In this document: positions 10,883 through 19,489 of the stretch, piece by piece
How the letters are laid out: each line of letters starts with the position of its first letter
How positions within the stretch are numbered: the first letter of the stretch is position 1
Assembly: GCA_015060535.1 (NCBI GenBank)
Contig: SUYH01000002.1
Coordinates: forward strand, 62,001 to 126,000
DNA from: Prevotella sp.
Lineage (GTDB): Bacteria; Bacteroidota; Bacteroidia; Bacteroidales; Bacteroidaceae
Direction: 5' to 3'
DNA: 64,000 bases
Position numbers and translations under genes: made by a program
Notes under the pieces: generated by a model
What the model was told of the DNA's origin: nothing
The model's input: the letters and a program-made list of their open reading frames with translations, nothing else
The model's database searches: none

Positions 10883-10980
10883 GTGTTTACATGCTACAGT
10901 TTTAACAACCATAGCCAGTAAGTTTTTGATATAGGCATGCACGGTAATCATAACTACTAATTGCTATTTACTCATTATTT
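10814..10980. repeat. Inverted-repeat element, copy 1
   Basis: An AT-rich arm at 10814-10851 (AATTAGTAATTATGATG type) is repeated inverted at 10945-10980. The right arm shares GGCATGC, ATCATAA and ACTAATT in the same order with the right arm of the element at 18958-19083. It covers the 5' region of the FimB-like gene, so its left arm supplies signal-peptide codons. Confidence 0.65.
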
Positions 10981-13194
10981 TTAGTTTCCTCCGAGGATTA
11001 CATCACCAAAGTTCAGACCTGTAGACCACTTGATATCAACCGACAGACCCAGAGTCAGGGCGCTGTAGCGCAGGTCGGGCGTGGTGAGGTAAGCATGCTT
11101 CAGTGAATTCTCGCCAATCACAAAGTTTACTGAGGTCATGTAGTCCTGCATGAACACACGAGGTGTCTGAATAGACGAACCGTCAGCATTATAAGGAGGC
11201 AGCGGATGGAATGTAGGCCAAGTGGGAGCAGTCTTTCCTGTGGGATCGAGCTGACCAATCAGATAGAATGTAGCACCATCGCGAACCAGTCCGTGCTCGC
11301 CATAGAATTCGGTACCAGAGTTATTTTCCAGCTCAAGGGCAACATATACTGCATCCTGACCGGTGGCGGCAGTGGTATAGTTGTCGAATACCAGTGTATA
11401 GTTCGGTGTAGAACTACCCTCAACAGGGATGGCTCCTGAACCAGTAATGGTACAGTCATAGATATAGCCCTGAGGATTTTTATCCGCATCAGTAGATGCC
11501 TTGGGGAGGAAGTTCCAACCGACCTTCTTCGACTGTCCGCCAATGAGGACACCTATCAGCTTGAAGCTGGAGTTGCCAACAGTAATCACCTTGTCTGGCT
11601 CATCAGTATCGCTAATGGTGGGATCCTTATATTTCTGGATGGCGTGGTTGTTGTCCTTCAAATTGGTTGCACCATAGCTCACTGTAGTTTTCAACAATGC
11701 AGTACCATAATTGATGTTGTTCATCATGGCAACACTCTGGGTTGTAGATACTACATGGCTGTTCTTCGTCCAGCCGGCATCCCACTTGCTGTCGTCCTGC
11801 CAGTTGACTACTGTCTGAGGATAATCCAAGGTCTTGTGCTCAATGTTAGATACGCGGATGGGACTATTGCCAAAATAGAGCAGTTCAGCAGGGTAGTAAT
11901 AGCTCTCAACCGTGAATTCACTATTACCTACCGCACTGGTATTATAATTCTGCTGATAGAAGAACTGCTTCTTGGTTGCGTCAAACAGATAGTGAGTAGA
12001 ACCAGAGGGAACATGATAGATAATCTGTGGGAAGTTGGCGAGGACAATGCTTTGGACAGAGCTGAAATAGTCACTGGTTGGCTTAGCATCTGCCGTAGTA
12101 GGCCAAGAAGTATCTGCTACAAAGTTCTCAATCATCACCGATGTCAACTTATAACCTACCTCTGTCACGTTACCACCTGTGCCAGGTACTGTACCGTTGA
12201 AATATTTCTCGATACGGTCGTGGATGCGTGCTGCCAATACTTTGGCTACAGCCTCTTCCTTACATAAAGGAGTAGCACAGCGTACCTCGTTGACAACAGA
12301 CCACAGGTCCTCCATAGTCTTCAGAATAGCGATACCACTACCGGCACGCAACTCACCTTCTGTATCGCGGATGCTTACCATCTCACGATAGGCATCAGCC
12401 AGCTTAACCTCCAAGGCATAAAGCGCATGTGTAGAGGTCACCGGGCTCTTCTTATCATTGTTGGCATAGTCTGCCCAATAGATATCGCCGTAGGTAACAT
12501 CTGCACCTTGGTATTCAACGGTCTCATGGTGTGTGCCTGCCAAGTTGGTGTTCATAATCAGAGTCAGCACACCGGCCAACAAGTCCTGAATCTTCTTGAA
12601 GTTTTCCTTGTTACCATTAATACGAGAGCTCAGTTCGAAAGTAGTGTTGGCAAGATTCACGCCTTCACCTGTACCAGCCACCTCGTATTTGTCGAGATGA
12701 CCAAACATATCATAAGCAGTAATGCCCGCTTCTGACTCAGACTGAGAGACTGTGCCGGGAATGGCCCTGCCATAAAACAACAGCGTGTTAGAATTCAAGG
12801 GCAGCGAAGTCTCAATCACGCGACTGGACTTGTCTTCACTAACGCCTCCTGCTGCGATGATACGTGACAGGTCATAGCGCTTGTCTGCTGTACTGGCTGT
12901 GGCGATTGTCTTACCATCAGAACCCTGCTTAAAAGAGAAAAGCACGGCATTATCGATACCACGGAAAGTCTCGCTGACGGCTGCCTGTGTGGCTGCTGAT
13001 GTCTGGCGAGTTGTGCTATTACCCGTCGATACATTAAAGACGAACTTTGCCAAAACCTCATTCGTCTTGGGGTTGAAATTGGGGTTCGTCACTTCCTGCG
13101 TTATCTCATCGTTGGACGATGAGCACGCTGTGAAGCCCGTTGCTCCTGTCAGTGCTATCGCACTCATCAGGGCTAATTGGTTAATCTTCTTCAT
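10981..13194 (-). CDS. Mfa1-like fimbrillin lipoprotein (paralogue B)
   Basis: This 737-residue paralogue is the longest of the three. It has a lipoprotein signal peptide with FTAC (Cys24) then SSSNDE. Shared family blocks are NSTTRQTSAATQ (Arg63), TFRGIDNAVLF, LLFYGRAIPGTVSQSES, YYYPAELLYFGNSPI, TTQSVAMMNNINYG, LIGGQSKKVGWNF, FYLIGQLDPTGK and, at the C-terminus, RVFMQDYMTSVNFVIGENSL, TPDLR and GLSVDIKWSTGLNF. It probably is a secreted pilus subunit of the type V pilus class found in Bacteroidales. It lies 26 bp downstream of paralogue A, so they are likely translated from one mRNA. Which of the three is the main pilin cannot be told from sequence. Confidence 0.78.
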   Translation of the reverse strand: MKKINQLALMSAIALTGATGFTACSSSNDEITQEVTNPNFNPKTNEVLAKFVFNVSTGNSTTRQTSAATQAAVSETFRGIDNAVLFSFKQGSDGKTIATASTADKRYDLSRIIAAGGVSEDKSSRVIETSLPLNSNTLLFYGRAIPGTVSQSESEAGITAYDMFGHLDKYEVAGTGEGVNLANTTFELSSRINGNKENFKKIQDLLAGVLTLIMNTNLAGTHHETVEYQGADVTYGDIYWADYANNDKKSPVTSTHALYALEVKLADAYREMVSIRDTEGELRAGSGIAILKTMEDLWSVVNEVRCATPLCKEEAVAKVLAARIHDRIEKYFNGTVPGTGGNVTEVGYKLTSVMIENFVADTSWPTTADAKPTSDYFSSVQSIVLANFPQIIYHVPSGSTHYLFDATKKQFFYQQNYNTSAVGNSEFTVESYYYPAELLYFGNSPIRVSNIEHKTLDYPQTVVNWQDDSKWDAGWTKNSHVVSTTQSVAMMNNINYGTALLKTTVSYGATNLKDNNHAIQKYKDPTISDTDEPDKVITVGNSSFKLIGVLIGGQSKKVGWNFLPKASTDADKNPQGYIYDCTITGSGAIPVEGSSTPNYTLVFDNYTTAATGQDAVYVALELENNSGTEFYGEHGLVRDGATFYLIGQLDPTGKTAPTWPTFHPLPPYNADGSSIQTPRVFMQDYMTSVNFVIGENSLKHAYLTTPDLRYSALTLGLSVDIKWSTGLNFGDVILGGN

Positions 13195-13220
13195 ATATCT
13201 TGATTTTAATTTCTATTACG

Positions 13221-15107
13221 TTATTCAATATCTAATGTTTGGATGATACCTTGTTTCCAGTCAACATCAACAGAGAGACCCATCTCTAATCGGGGAAGAC
13301 CAAGGTCTGGCAGCACATTATAAGCTTTTGTTAAATCGGATACAGCCAGAGTCACCACTGTATTATAATCTTGCATGAAAGCCTTTGTAATTAATGTAGT
13401 ATTTGTATTGTCTGTATAATATGATGTGTGTCCTTCTGCCGATGTACCATCATTTTTGGATGGGTCTAATGTTCCTATTAGATAGAACTTTGTTCCCGGA
13501 TAAATCAAACCACCATCACGACCAACAAGCGTTTGAGCAGAATTATTTTCAAATTCAACGGCAATACGTACTTTAGCAGCCTCTTTAGTAGCGGCTGTTG
13601 TACCATATTCTGGTGTTTCCAATACTAAGGTATAGAAAGCATTAGACTCGGAAGTTGTCATATAAATATCACTTCCATTTGAATCCTTTATCACATTGTC
13701 ATATAAGGTATATGCTGGTTCTGTGGAAAGTTGATTAAACTTGTAGTCTACTGCTTTCTGACCGTTTACCAACAATCCCGTTACCTTGAATGTATTGGAG
13801 CCAATAGTAACAGACGCTCCCGCGTTATCATTCAATGAAGTCATAGCAGCTCTAACTTTTACATCTAAGCGACCTACTGCATACTGTACTTGCTTGACAA
13901 TAGCAATAGAACGGGTAGAACTTGTAACGGTTCCTCCAGCTGTATAATTTGTATTTACTAAATTATTCCAATTCGTAAAAGCTGTTGTACCAGTAGTATT
14001 TAGACCAGAATTACCCGTATAATGGCTTGACTCAGATTTCTCTGAAGTTTTAATATCACTAATAACATGATAATAGAGCTCAGCCGGATATGCATATTTT
14101 TCAAAATTAGCCATATTCCAACCTGTAGATCCATTACTTTTCAGTTCTTTAAAGGCTGACCCAGTCCACTGGATATATGCAGCACCGTCGGGCAGACCAA
14201 GGTCTTTAGGATAACCTCCAAACGCAGTTGTTGTGAAAGAAAGTCCTCCGTTAGTTCCCTCGCTAACATTGGTATTAGCTAAAATAGCATTCTTAATAGC
14301 TGTTTTCAAGGCCACTGTCTTTTCATTGTCTGAAGAAAGAGCAGTTTTTACTCCATTGTAAATTTCACTTACTACGGCCATTGCATTCGTCCACGAGCCA
14401 GCCTTCATCGTGATAAACTTCTCATATAACGATTTCAGTGGTACGTTTAGAGTAGTTGCCCATACATTATCATTAGCAGCCTGTGCAGTAGCAATGCTGG
14501 TCAGATAAGTAGCTAATTGTCCTCCATTTGAGGTATCTGTTAAATATCCATTAGCATCAACGGGAGGATTCTCGCAGATGGGAGATGGCGAAAACTTAAT
14601 TACACTTAAATTCTGCCCCACAGTTGCCTTTGTTGGTATTAATGCTCCAACAGCAGATGCAGATTCATTTGTCTTAGAAGCTACACCATAGAACATAAAC
14701 GTCTTCGTTCCCAAGGGTATGTCTACATCTTGATACAAATGGGAATTCGTTGAGAAATAAAACGAATTGCTTCCCGAAAGAGCATTTAACGTGCTGCCAT
14801 CATATAAATTGATGTGCGTAAACTCAAGTGGAATATCCCCACTAATACTTGCAGCTCTAAAAGGATATAGCTCCATACTGGAGATTCCACGGAATTGAGA
14901 AGGTTGAAATTGAACATTACTAGCAGCCATACGTGTACCTTGAACTGCTTTTTGAGGAAAAGCAATGGTAAACTCTGTCTTCACCACGCCACGTTCTTCT
15001 GCTTGTTCTTCACTAGACAGGTCGCCCTCACTGCTGCAAGCGGTAAAGCCTACTGTTGTAACAACAAGCGCTGCAAACATCATTAAATACTTTTTCATCT
15101 TATCCAT
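13221..15107 (-). CDS. Mfa1-like fimbrillin lipoprotein (paralogue A)
   Basis: This 628-residue protein has signal peptide and lipobox FTAC (Cys24) followed by SSEGDLSSEEQ. The conserved Arg is Arg59 in QGTRMAASNVQ. Then come FRGISSMELYPF, FMFYGVASKTNES, YAYPAELYYHVISDI, SSTRSIAIVKQVQYAVG, LLVNGQKAVDYKF, FYLIGTLDPSKNDG, KAFMQDYNTVVTLAVSDLTK, AYNVLPDLGLPRLEMGLSVD and VDWKQGI. The blocks appear in the same order as in the other two paralogues. It is the first pilin-type gene of the operon, 12 bp after the DUF3575/OmpA gene, so it is the best candidate for the most abundant subunit (inference from operon position). An ATG at 15098 is an equally good start. Confidence 0.78.
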   Translation of the reverse strand: MDKMKKYLMMFAALVVTTVGFTACSSEGDLSSEEQAEERGVVKTEFTIAFPQKAVQGTRMAASNVQFQPSQFRGISSMELYPFRAASISGDIPLEFTHINLYDGSTLNALSGSNSFYFSTNSHLYQDVDIPLGTKTFMFYGVASKTNESASAVGALIPTKATVGQNLSVIKFSPSPICENPPVDANGYLTDTSNGGQLATYLTSIATAQAANDNVWATTLNVPLKSLYEKFITMKAGSWTNAMAVVSEIYNGVKTALSSDNEKTVALKTAIKNAILANTNVSEGTNGGLSFTTTAFGGYPKDLGLPDGAAYIQWTGSAFKELKSNGSTGWNMANFEKYAYPAELYYHVISDIKTSEKSESSHYTGNSGLNTTGTTAFTNWNNLVNTNYTAGGTVTSSTRSIAIVKQVQYAVGRLDVKVRAAMTSLNDNAGASVTIGSNTFKVTGLLVNGQKAVDYKFNQLSTEPAYTLYDNVIKDSNGSDIYMTTSESNAFYTLVLETPEYGTTAATKEAAKVRIAVEFENNSAQTLVGRDGGLIYPGTKFYLIGTLDPSKNDGTSAEGHTSYYTDNTNTTLITKAFMQDYNTVVTLAVSDLTKAYNVLPDLGLPRLEMGLSVDVDWKQGIIQTLDIE

Positions 15108-15119
15108 AATTGTAATTAT

Positions 15120-16679
15120 TTAATTTTCATTCGTTAATGCATTCAAATTCTTTACGGCATCGGCATTGCCATTGGCGGCAGCACGGCGGAAGCAGTCGAG
15201 GGCTTCTTCCTTATGACCACAGAGCCAGAGGGCAGTACCTAAGGCGTTCTGGGCTCGCTCGTCATTGCGGACCGTCTGCAACAGGCGGAGAGCCTCGCGG
15301 TGACAGTCACCACAGTCGGTAGTGAGCAGCTCGCTGGCCTCGTTGATGGTGGCTGCTGCCTTGTCAGGAACATAGTCGTAGTAGATGCGGATATAACCGG
15401 AATTACGCTGGTCTTTCAGGATATGGTCCCTGATATAAGCCCAAGTACGGCCATTATTCAACTGCTTGATGCGACGTTCGCGCACCTTGTCATCGCTCTC
15501 CTGGTCGATGATTTCGATGACTTTATTCAAATCGGCATGCTCATTGGTACCTTCCTTCACGATATCGTTCAACTGGTCGCGGAACTCGGACCAGGCCTCG
15601 CCGCCTCCAACGGTCTCGAACATCGAGTCGGGTACGCTGACCTGCTGCTGAATGTAACGCTGCAGGGAGAGGGCGCGATTCTGGGCCAGGCGCTCATTGG
15701 TGGCTGGATTGCCATCAACAGAAGCCAAGCCGACAAGCTGTATCTTCTTCACACTGCTGGTGGAATCAGCCATAATCTGACGGGTAATATCTACAATGCG
15801 GTCGAGAACCTGCTTATTCTCACGATAATCGGTAGAGAGCTGTGACTTGCCTAAGTCGAAATGAACAAAGAGGGCACCCTTCTCTTTGCGGAGGATGCGG
15901 GTACGGTCGTAAGGACGATATTCGGAGATATGGGCAATCACAGCATTATCCTTCTGGAGCTGACCTGCAAGTCCGGTATTATCTGCAACGGGAGAGAGGG
16001 CAGGCACAAAAGGTTTGACAGCAACTGCTGCAGTGACAGGAGCCTCAACAACAGGCAGAGCCTCCATCACTGGCTCTTCCACCTTACGAGGACGGCCCGG
16101 GATGTTATAGACAATGCTCACTCCGGCTTGGGGCATGACGAAAACCTTCTTCTCGGTGCCTATCTTCGTACCGCAATGACCACACTGGTAACGGTCGAAC
16201 TTGGTATAACCGACAGCTGCTCCGATGTGGGTCTCGAGATTCCAATAGCGACCTAAAGGCCAGGAATAACCATAGAAAAGACCGATTGCACCGAGATCTC
16301 CCTGACGGCGCTCATCACGTACTGCCTTCCAAAGTCCGAAGGGGAACTTGACATCGGCCACATTGTAATGGCTGTAAATCAGATTGACGCCAAAGAAATG
16401 ATGTACACCGACAGAGTCCGTCCAATAGCGGAGGTCGGGAGAAAGGAGCAAATGTTTCCATTTGCGAGAAGTATTGTCATCGGTGGGCCAAGGACGATAG
16501 CCTGCCGTCAGCCCCATTGACCAATGAGGTGACAGGCGGAGCCCGACGCGTAGGTTGGGAGTCAGCCAGGTATCATAGAGCAGATTGTTACTAATAGTCA
16601 CCTTCTGCGCCCAAGTGAGCGAGGAGACAGCCAGTAACAGCATTAAAGTCCAATTGCGATAATTTAGTTTCATGCACAT
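15120..16679 (-). CDS. DUF3575 / OmpA-like outer-membrane protein with C-terminal TPR
   Basis: The 519-residue protein has a signal peptide cleaved near TWA/QK. The DUF3575-type domain is marked by NLLYDTWLTPNLRVGLRLS, WKHLLLSPDLRYW and the YQCGHCGTKIG loop near residue 170. An OmpA-like peptidoglycan-binding type region around residues 260-400 has VHFDLGKSQLSTDYRENKQV, LVGLASVDGNPATNERLAQN and RALSLQRYIQQQ. The end (residues ~445-515) looks like TPR or Sel1 repeats. DUF3575 proteins commonly head fimbrial loci in Bacteroidales and are thought to act in the outer membrane. A promoter with TACCTTTG lies 45 bases upstream. A second ATG at 16673 may be the true start. Confidence 0.8.
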   Translation of the reverse strand: MCMKLNYRNWTLMLLLAVSSLTWAQKVTISNNLLYDTWLTPNLRVGLRLSPHWSMGLTAGYRPWPTDDNTSRKWKHLLLSPDLRYWTDSVGVHHFFGVNLIYSHYNVADVKFPFGLWKAVRDERRQGDLGAIGLFYGYSWPLGRYWNLETHIGAAVGYTKFDRYQCGHCGTKIGTEKKVFVMPQAGVSIVYNIPGRPRKVEEPVMEALPVVEAPVTAAVAVKPFVPALSPVADNTGLAGQLQKDNAVIAHISEYRPYDRTRILRKEKGALFVHFDLGKSQLSTDYRENKQVLDRIVDITRQIMADSTSSVKKIQLVGLASVDGNPATNERLAQNRALSLQRYIQQQVSVPDSMFETVGGGEAWSEFRDQLNDIVKEGTNEHADLNKVIEIIDQESDDKVRERRIKQLNNGRTWAYIRDHILKDQRNSGYIRIYYDYVPDKAAATINEASELLTTDCGDCHREALRLLQTVRNDERAQNALGTALWLCGHKEEALDCFRRAAANGNADAVKNLNALTNEN

Positions 16680-16723
16680 ACCCTTTCTGACAATCTAGTC
16701 TTAATTTCACTTAATATTCGTTG

Positions 16724-16777
16724 CAAAGGTACAAAAATTAACAACACACACCATATAAAATAAGGTACGTGTTGTTA
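16724..16777 (-). promoter_or_regulatory. Promoter and inverted repeat ahead of the fimbrial operon
   Basis: On the minus strand a -7 box TACCTTTG lies at 16731-16724. Directly upstream is the inverted repeat TAACAACAC (16739-16747) and GTGTTGTTA (16769-16777) with 21 bases between. It is placed as an operator for an activator, and the AraC-type regulator gene ends 42 bp further upstream. Confidence 0.55.
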
Positions 16778-16818
16778 TTATTTTGTCCTTAAGACTTTTC
16801 AATTTGTCCAAAATTCCG

Positions 16819-18384
16819 TTAAATTGTTAACTTATTTGTCTTTTTGACCGTTAGGGGGGGTAATTTTTCGAGGGATTTGCGAAACTCCGACGGCGTCATA
16901 TCGTAAGCATTTTTAAAGTTACGGATGAACGTCGCGGCATTGTTAATGCCACAGGCTTCAGCAATGGCAAGGAGCGAATATTCCGGGTGTTCCTTCATCA
17001 GCGACACCGCATAATCCATGCGTTTGCTGTTCACATATCCCGTCACATTCGTGCCAGTATAACGGTTGATGATGGTAGCCAGCGTATTCTTGTCGACACC
17101 CATGAGGCGCATCAGTTCATCGCGACCGAAATTAGCATTGCGGAACAACTCTTCCTGAGACACTTGCCGATCCATCTCGACGAAACGGCGTTGGTCAGCG
17201 TCATCCTCACTTTCTTGCTCATTTTTGGCGATTTCATCGGGGTCTTTCCGCTGCTGCTTCATCACCAAATCGCGATAATACATCAAACGACGAATGGTAA
17301 TCGTCATCGCTTTATTTCTGCGAGTCTGCAGACGGGCATGGAAGAGAAAGCCGCCTGCTATGAGCAGCAAAAAGACAATCAGGGCAATCATGATAGACAG
17401 GGACAGATTGCGATGCGAGAGTTGTTGCTCCTTAGCTATCGTATCGCGTACGGAAGCAGCCAACAGTTGCAGATTGACACGACGCATCGATACCAGAACT
17501 TTCTCCATCTGTTCGTAGGATTGGGCAGCCTCCTGATAACGGCCCAGTCCGTAAAGGGCCTTGCCTTGTTCTTTAAGCATATAGAACATCAGGATGCCCA
17601 ATGTATCACCGTCAGCAGACAGGCGTTCCTTGGCATCTTGGAGAATCTCCAGCATTTCATTATACCTTTTTTTCTCTCGGAGATATGGAACCAAATCATG
17701 ATCGGCCACCAGATCGGTGATGCCAAGCTGCTGAGAGACAGCGTAACAGCTATCCGCTTCGTCTTGGCGTCCCGCCTCGCTCAGCAAACGCGTCCGGATG
17801 GTATAAACACGATAAAGTGAACAAACCAAGTTGTCACATGTATCACGCCGTGCCACCTGCTCGTGCTTTTTTGACATCTCCATGGCTTCGTCAAAATGCT
17901 TGTCATGCATGTACATTCTGGTTAACGCAGCATAAAATCCACACAGCTCAACATCCTTCTGAGTATAAGAAGACTGTTCCATCTGCTTCAAAGCGGGCAG
18001 ACAAAGCGCATAACCTTCCTCATAGCGGCCTTGGTAGTGAACATGCTTACCATTCATGAAATCGGACATCGCAACATAAGCCGGTTCATCATTCTCTTCA
18101 GCCAGGGTACGCAATTGGTATGCTGTTTCTATCAAGTCGAACTCATTGCCCGTCACATCGTAACTATACATCATACTCTTGAGCAGGTGCAACTTGATAT
18201 TCACACTATCTTTAACAGACGGATCGGCATAGGCTTTTTGATAACAGGCAAGGGCATGCTGCATCATTCGGGCATTGAAGTACTGGTCTCCCTTGCTGAT
18301 GAGCTGATGGAGTCCGTCGGCTGCTATTCCCGTCAATGCTGTTAAGCACATCAACAACGCCAATATAAACCTTTTCCTTGCCAT
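16819..18384 (-). CDS. TPR - transmembrane - AraC-family regulator, likely of the fimbrial operon
   Basis: The protein (521 residues from this start) has a signal peptide (MARKRFILALLMCLTALTG), periplasmic TPR-like helices to about residue 325, one membrane segment (IMIALIVFLLLIAGGFLF), a charged cytoplasmic linker and a C-terminal AraC helix-turn-helix domain with FGRDELMRLMGVDKNTLATI and YSLLAIAEACGINNAATFIR. The layout is that of a one-component transmembrane regulator sensing in the periplasm and binding DNA inside. The ATG at 18384 is chosen, because a -7 box (18409-18416) would overlap the longer frame that begins at 18411. It lies directly upstream of the fimbrial operon on the same strand; control of that operon is inferred from position. 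Confidence 0.82.
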   Translation of the reverse strand: MARKRFILALLMCLTALTGIAADGLHQLISKGDQYFNARMMQHALACYQKAYADPSVKDSVNIKLHLLKSMMYSYDVTGNEFDLIETAYQLRTLAEENDEPAYVAMSDFMNGKHVHYQGRYEEGYALCLPALKQMEQSSYTQKDVELCGFYAALTRMYMHDKHFDEAMEMSKKHEQVARRDTCDNLVCSLYRVYTIRTRLLSEAGRQDEADSCYAVSQQLGITDLVADHDLVPYLREKKRYNEMLEILQDAKERLSADGDTLGILMFYMLKEQGKALYGLGRYQEAAQSYEQMEKVLVSMRRVNLQLLAASVRDTIAKEQQLSHRNLSLSIMIALIVFLLLIAGGFLFHARLQTRRNKAMTITIRRLMYYRDLVMKQQRKDPDEIAKNEQESEDDADQRRFVEMDRQVSQEELFRNANFGRDELMRLMGVDKNTLATIINRYTGTNVTGYVNSKRMDYAVSLMKEHPEYSLLAIAEACGINNAATFIRNFKNAYDMTPSEFRKSLEKLPPLTVKKTNKLTI

Positions 18385-18408
18385 ACTTATTATTAGTAAA
18401 AAGTACGA

Positions 18409-18416
18409 CAAAGATA
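18409..18416 (-). promoter_or_regulatory. -7 promoter box of the TPR-AraC gene
   Basis: TATCTTTG on the minus strand fits TAnnTTTG, with the chosen ATG 25 bases downstream. Confidence 0.5.
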
Positions 18417-18479
18417 AGAAAAATACCGATTACTTGAATCGATAATGCTGATTATTTAACTTTATTTTACCCTATGGTA

Positions 18480-18953
18480 TCAGTCATACCACAATTTAAA
18501 AGGATGCTGGCGGAGCTGGCTGTTATAGTAACGACGGTCGCCAGTGACCTCTTTTCCGATGAAATGGGGGATTTCTACCACATCGGTGGCATCGCGGAGC
18601 TCGACTTCAGCAACGATAAGGCCATCGTTTTCGCCATGAAACTCATCGACTTCGAAGGTGTGGTCGCCACTCTTGACGAGCCAGCGGGTCTTGTCGATTA
18701 TGCCGGGTTCACAGAGCTGCATGAGCTGCTCAGCATCAACAAGCGGAATCTCCTGCTCGAACTCATAGCGGGTGAGTCCGTTGTCTGTACTGGGCCCTTT
18801 AATAGTAATGTACGCGCGCGCATCTCGAATTCTGACGCGAACAGTACGGCCACGCTCACTGCAGATATAGCCCTGCATGATGTGGCTATGGGCGTAGGAC
18901 AACGACTTGTAGGAGTCGTCCAGGACCAAGAATTTTCGTTCGATTTCAGTCAT
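18480..18953 (-). CDS. CYTH-domain protein (triphosphate tunnel metalloenzyme)
   Basis: The 157-residue protein begins M-T-E-I-E-R-K-F-L-V, the E-x-E-x-K signature of CYTH (triphosphate tunnel) enzymes. Further tunnel residues are visible: RGRTVRVRIRDARAYITIKG, TRYEFEQEIP and FEVDEFHGENDGLIVAEVEL. Bacterial members usually hydrolyse inorganic triphosphate or related substrates with Mg; the substrate here is unknown. The length is that of a single-domain CYTH protein. The start codon follows directly a heptamer-repeat tract at 18958-18995. Confidence 0.88.
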   Translation of the reverse strand: MTEIERKFLVLDDSYKSLSYAHSHIMQGYICSERGRTVRVRIRDARAYITIKGPSTDNGLTRYEFEQEIPLVDAEQLMQLCEPGIIDKTRWLVKSGDHTFEVDEFHGENDGLIVAEVELRDATDVVEIPHFIGKEVTGDRRYYNSQLRQHPFKLWYD

Positions 18954-18957
18954 GATA

Positions 18958-19083
18958 ATTAGTAATGAGTAATGAGTAATGAGTAATTATGATTACCTAT
19001 GAACACAGACTTTTCGCTGAGAAATAATCGGCATGCAATCAAATCATAATTACTAATTATTCATTACTAATTACTCATTAAAA
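18958..19083. repeat. Inverted-repeat element, copy 2
   Basis: The left arm is a 7-bp tandem of TAATGAG units (18960-18992) running into ATGATT. The right arm at about 19042-19083 is the inverted version, ending in ACTCATTA. Between them is ~45 bp containing GGCATGC. The same right-arm words in the same order occur in the element at 10814-10980. In RNA the two arms would pair. Confidence 0.7.
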
Positions 19084-19089
19084 TAGTTA

Positions 19090-19227
19090 CTACATCATGA
19101 AGCTGGCCCAGATAGCGTAGATCACACCCAGTGCAATGAGCACTCCGATAATCCACATAATGAGATTTCTGCCTTTTTCTTCTTGTTTCTTAGCGTAAGC
19201 TTCACGCTTTGCATTACTCTTTTTCAT
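19090..19227 (-). CDS. Small single-pass membrane protein (45 aa)
   Basis: From the ATG at 19227 the product is 45 residues: a basic, charged N-terminus (MKKSNAKREAYAKKQEEKGR) and one membrane helix (LIMWIIGVLIALGVIYAIWA). The longer frame from 19281 is rejected, because its first 18 codons are heptamer repeat. Small proteins of this shape are common in Bacteroidales and usually unnamed. Function unknown. Confidence 0.65.
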   Translation of the reverse strand: MKKSNAKREAYAKKQEEKGRNLIMWIIGVLIALGVIYAIWASFMM

Positions 19228-19258
19228 AATGTTGAATTTTGAATGTTGATTGTTGAAT
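19228..19258. repeat. Heptamer tract (ATGTTGA type), left arm around the decayed S23 unit
   Basis: Successive 7-bp units ATGTTGA, ATTTTGA, ATGTTGA, TTGTTGA. Its partner in inverted orientation is at 19490-19518. Confidence 0.7.
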
Positions 19259-19301
19259 GGTCGGCAAAGCCGATTACTCAATGTAAAATTATTAATTATT
19301 G

Positions 19302-19457
19302 TTATTGCTGTCCAAATTTATCTTTGATGTTTTTGTTATTGAAACCATCAGATATCTTGTGCTCATGCTTTTCGTCAATCAGGAAACGGCATAAATTCGT
19401 TATACGTATAGCGAAATTCATACACTTATCTTCCATTATCTTGCCAAAATCACTCAT
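19302..19457 (-). pseudogene. Truncated S23-type four-helix-bundle gene remnant
   Basis: A 51-codon minus-strand frame reads MSDFGKIMEDKCMNFAIR then ITNLCRFLIDEKHEHKIS. This matches the first helix and a half of the four-helix-bundle (S23) family, including the intact copy at 20696-21079 (EKSERFADRIAKMYRYLSEK). After K-I-S the expected R-S-G-T-S-x-G-A-N segment is missing; the frame continues with unrelated residues and stops. It therefore looks like a decayed copy that has lost its last ~70-80 residues. It is bounded by heptamer tracts at 19228-19258 and 19490-19518. Nothing else is evident in the 264-bp space between the small membrane protein and prfB. Confidence 0.6.
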
Positions 19458-19489
19458 CACTCTTCATTAAAACATTGCGCTTGCGCAAA

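Noticed and set aside
10883..10951. N-terminal 23-codon extension of the FimB-like gene
   Set aside because: It would bury the lipoprotein signal peptide; the extension lies in a dispersed repeat.
19243..19470. Plus-strand frame of 75 codons
   Set aside because: It is antisense to the S23 remnant and starts in a heptamer tract; no protein-like features.
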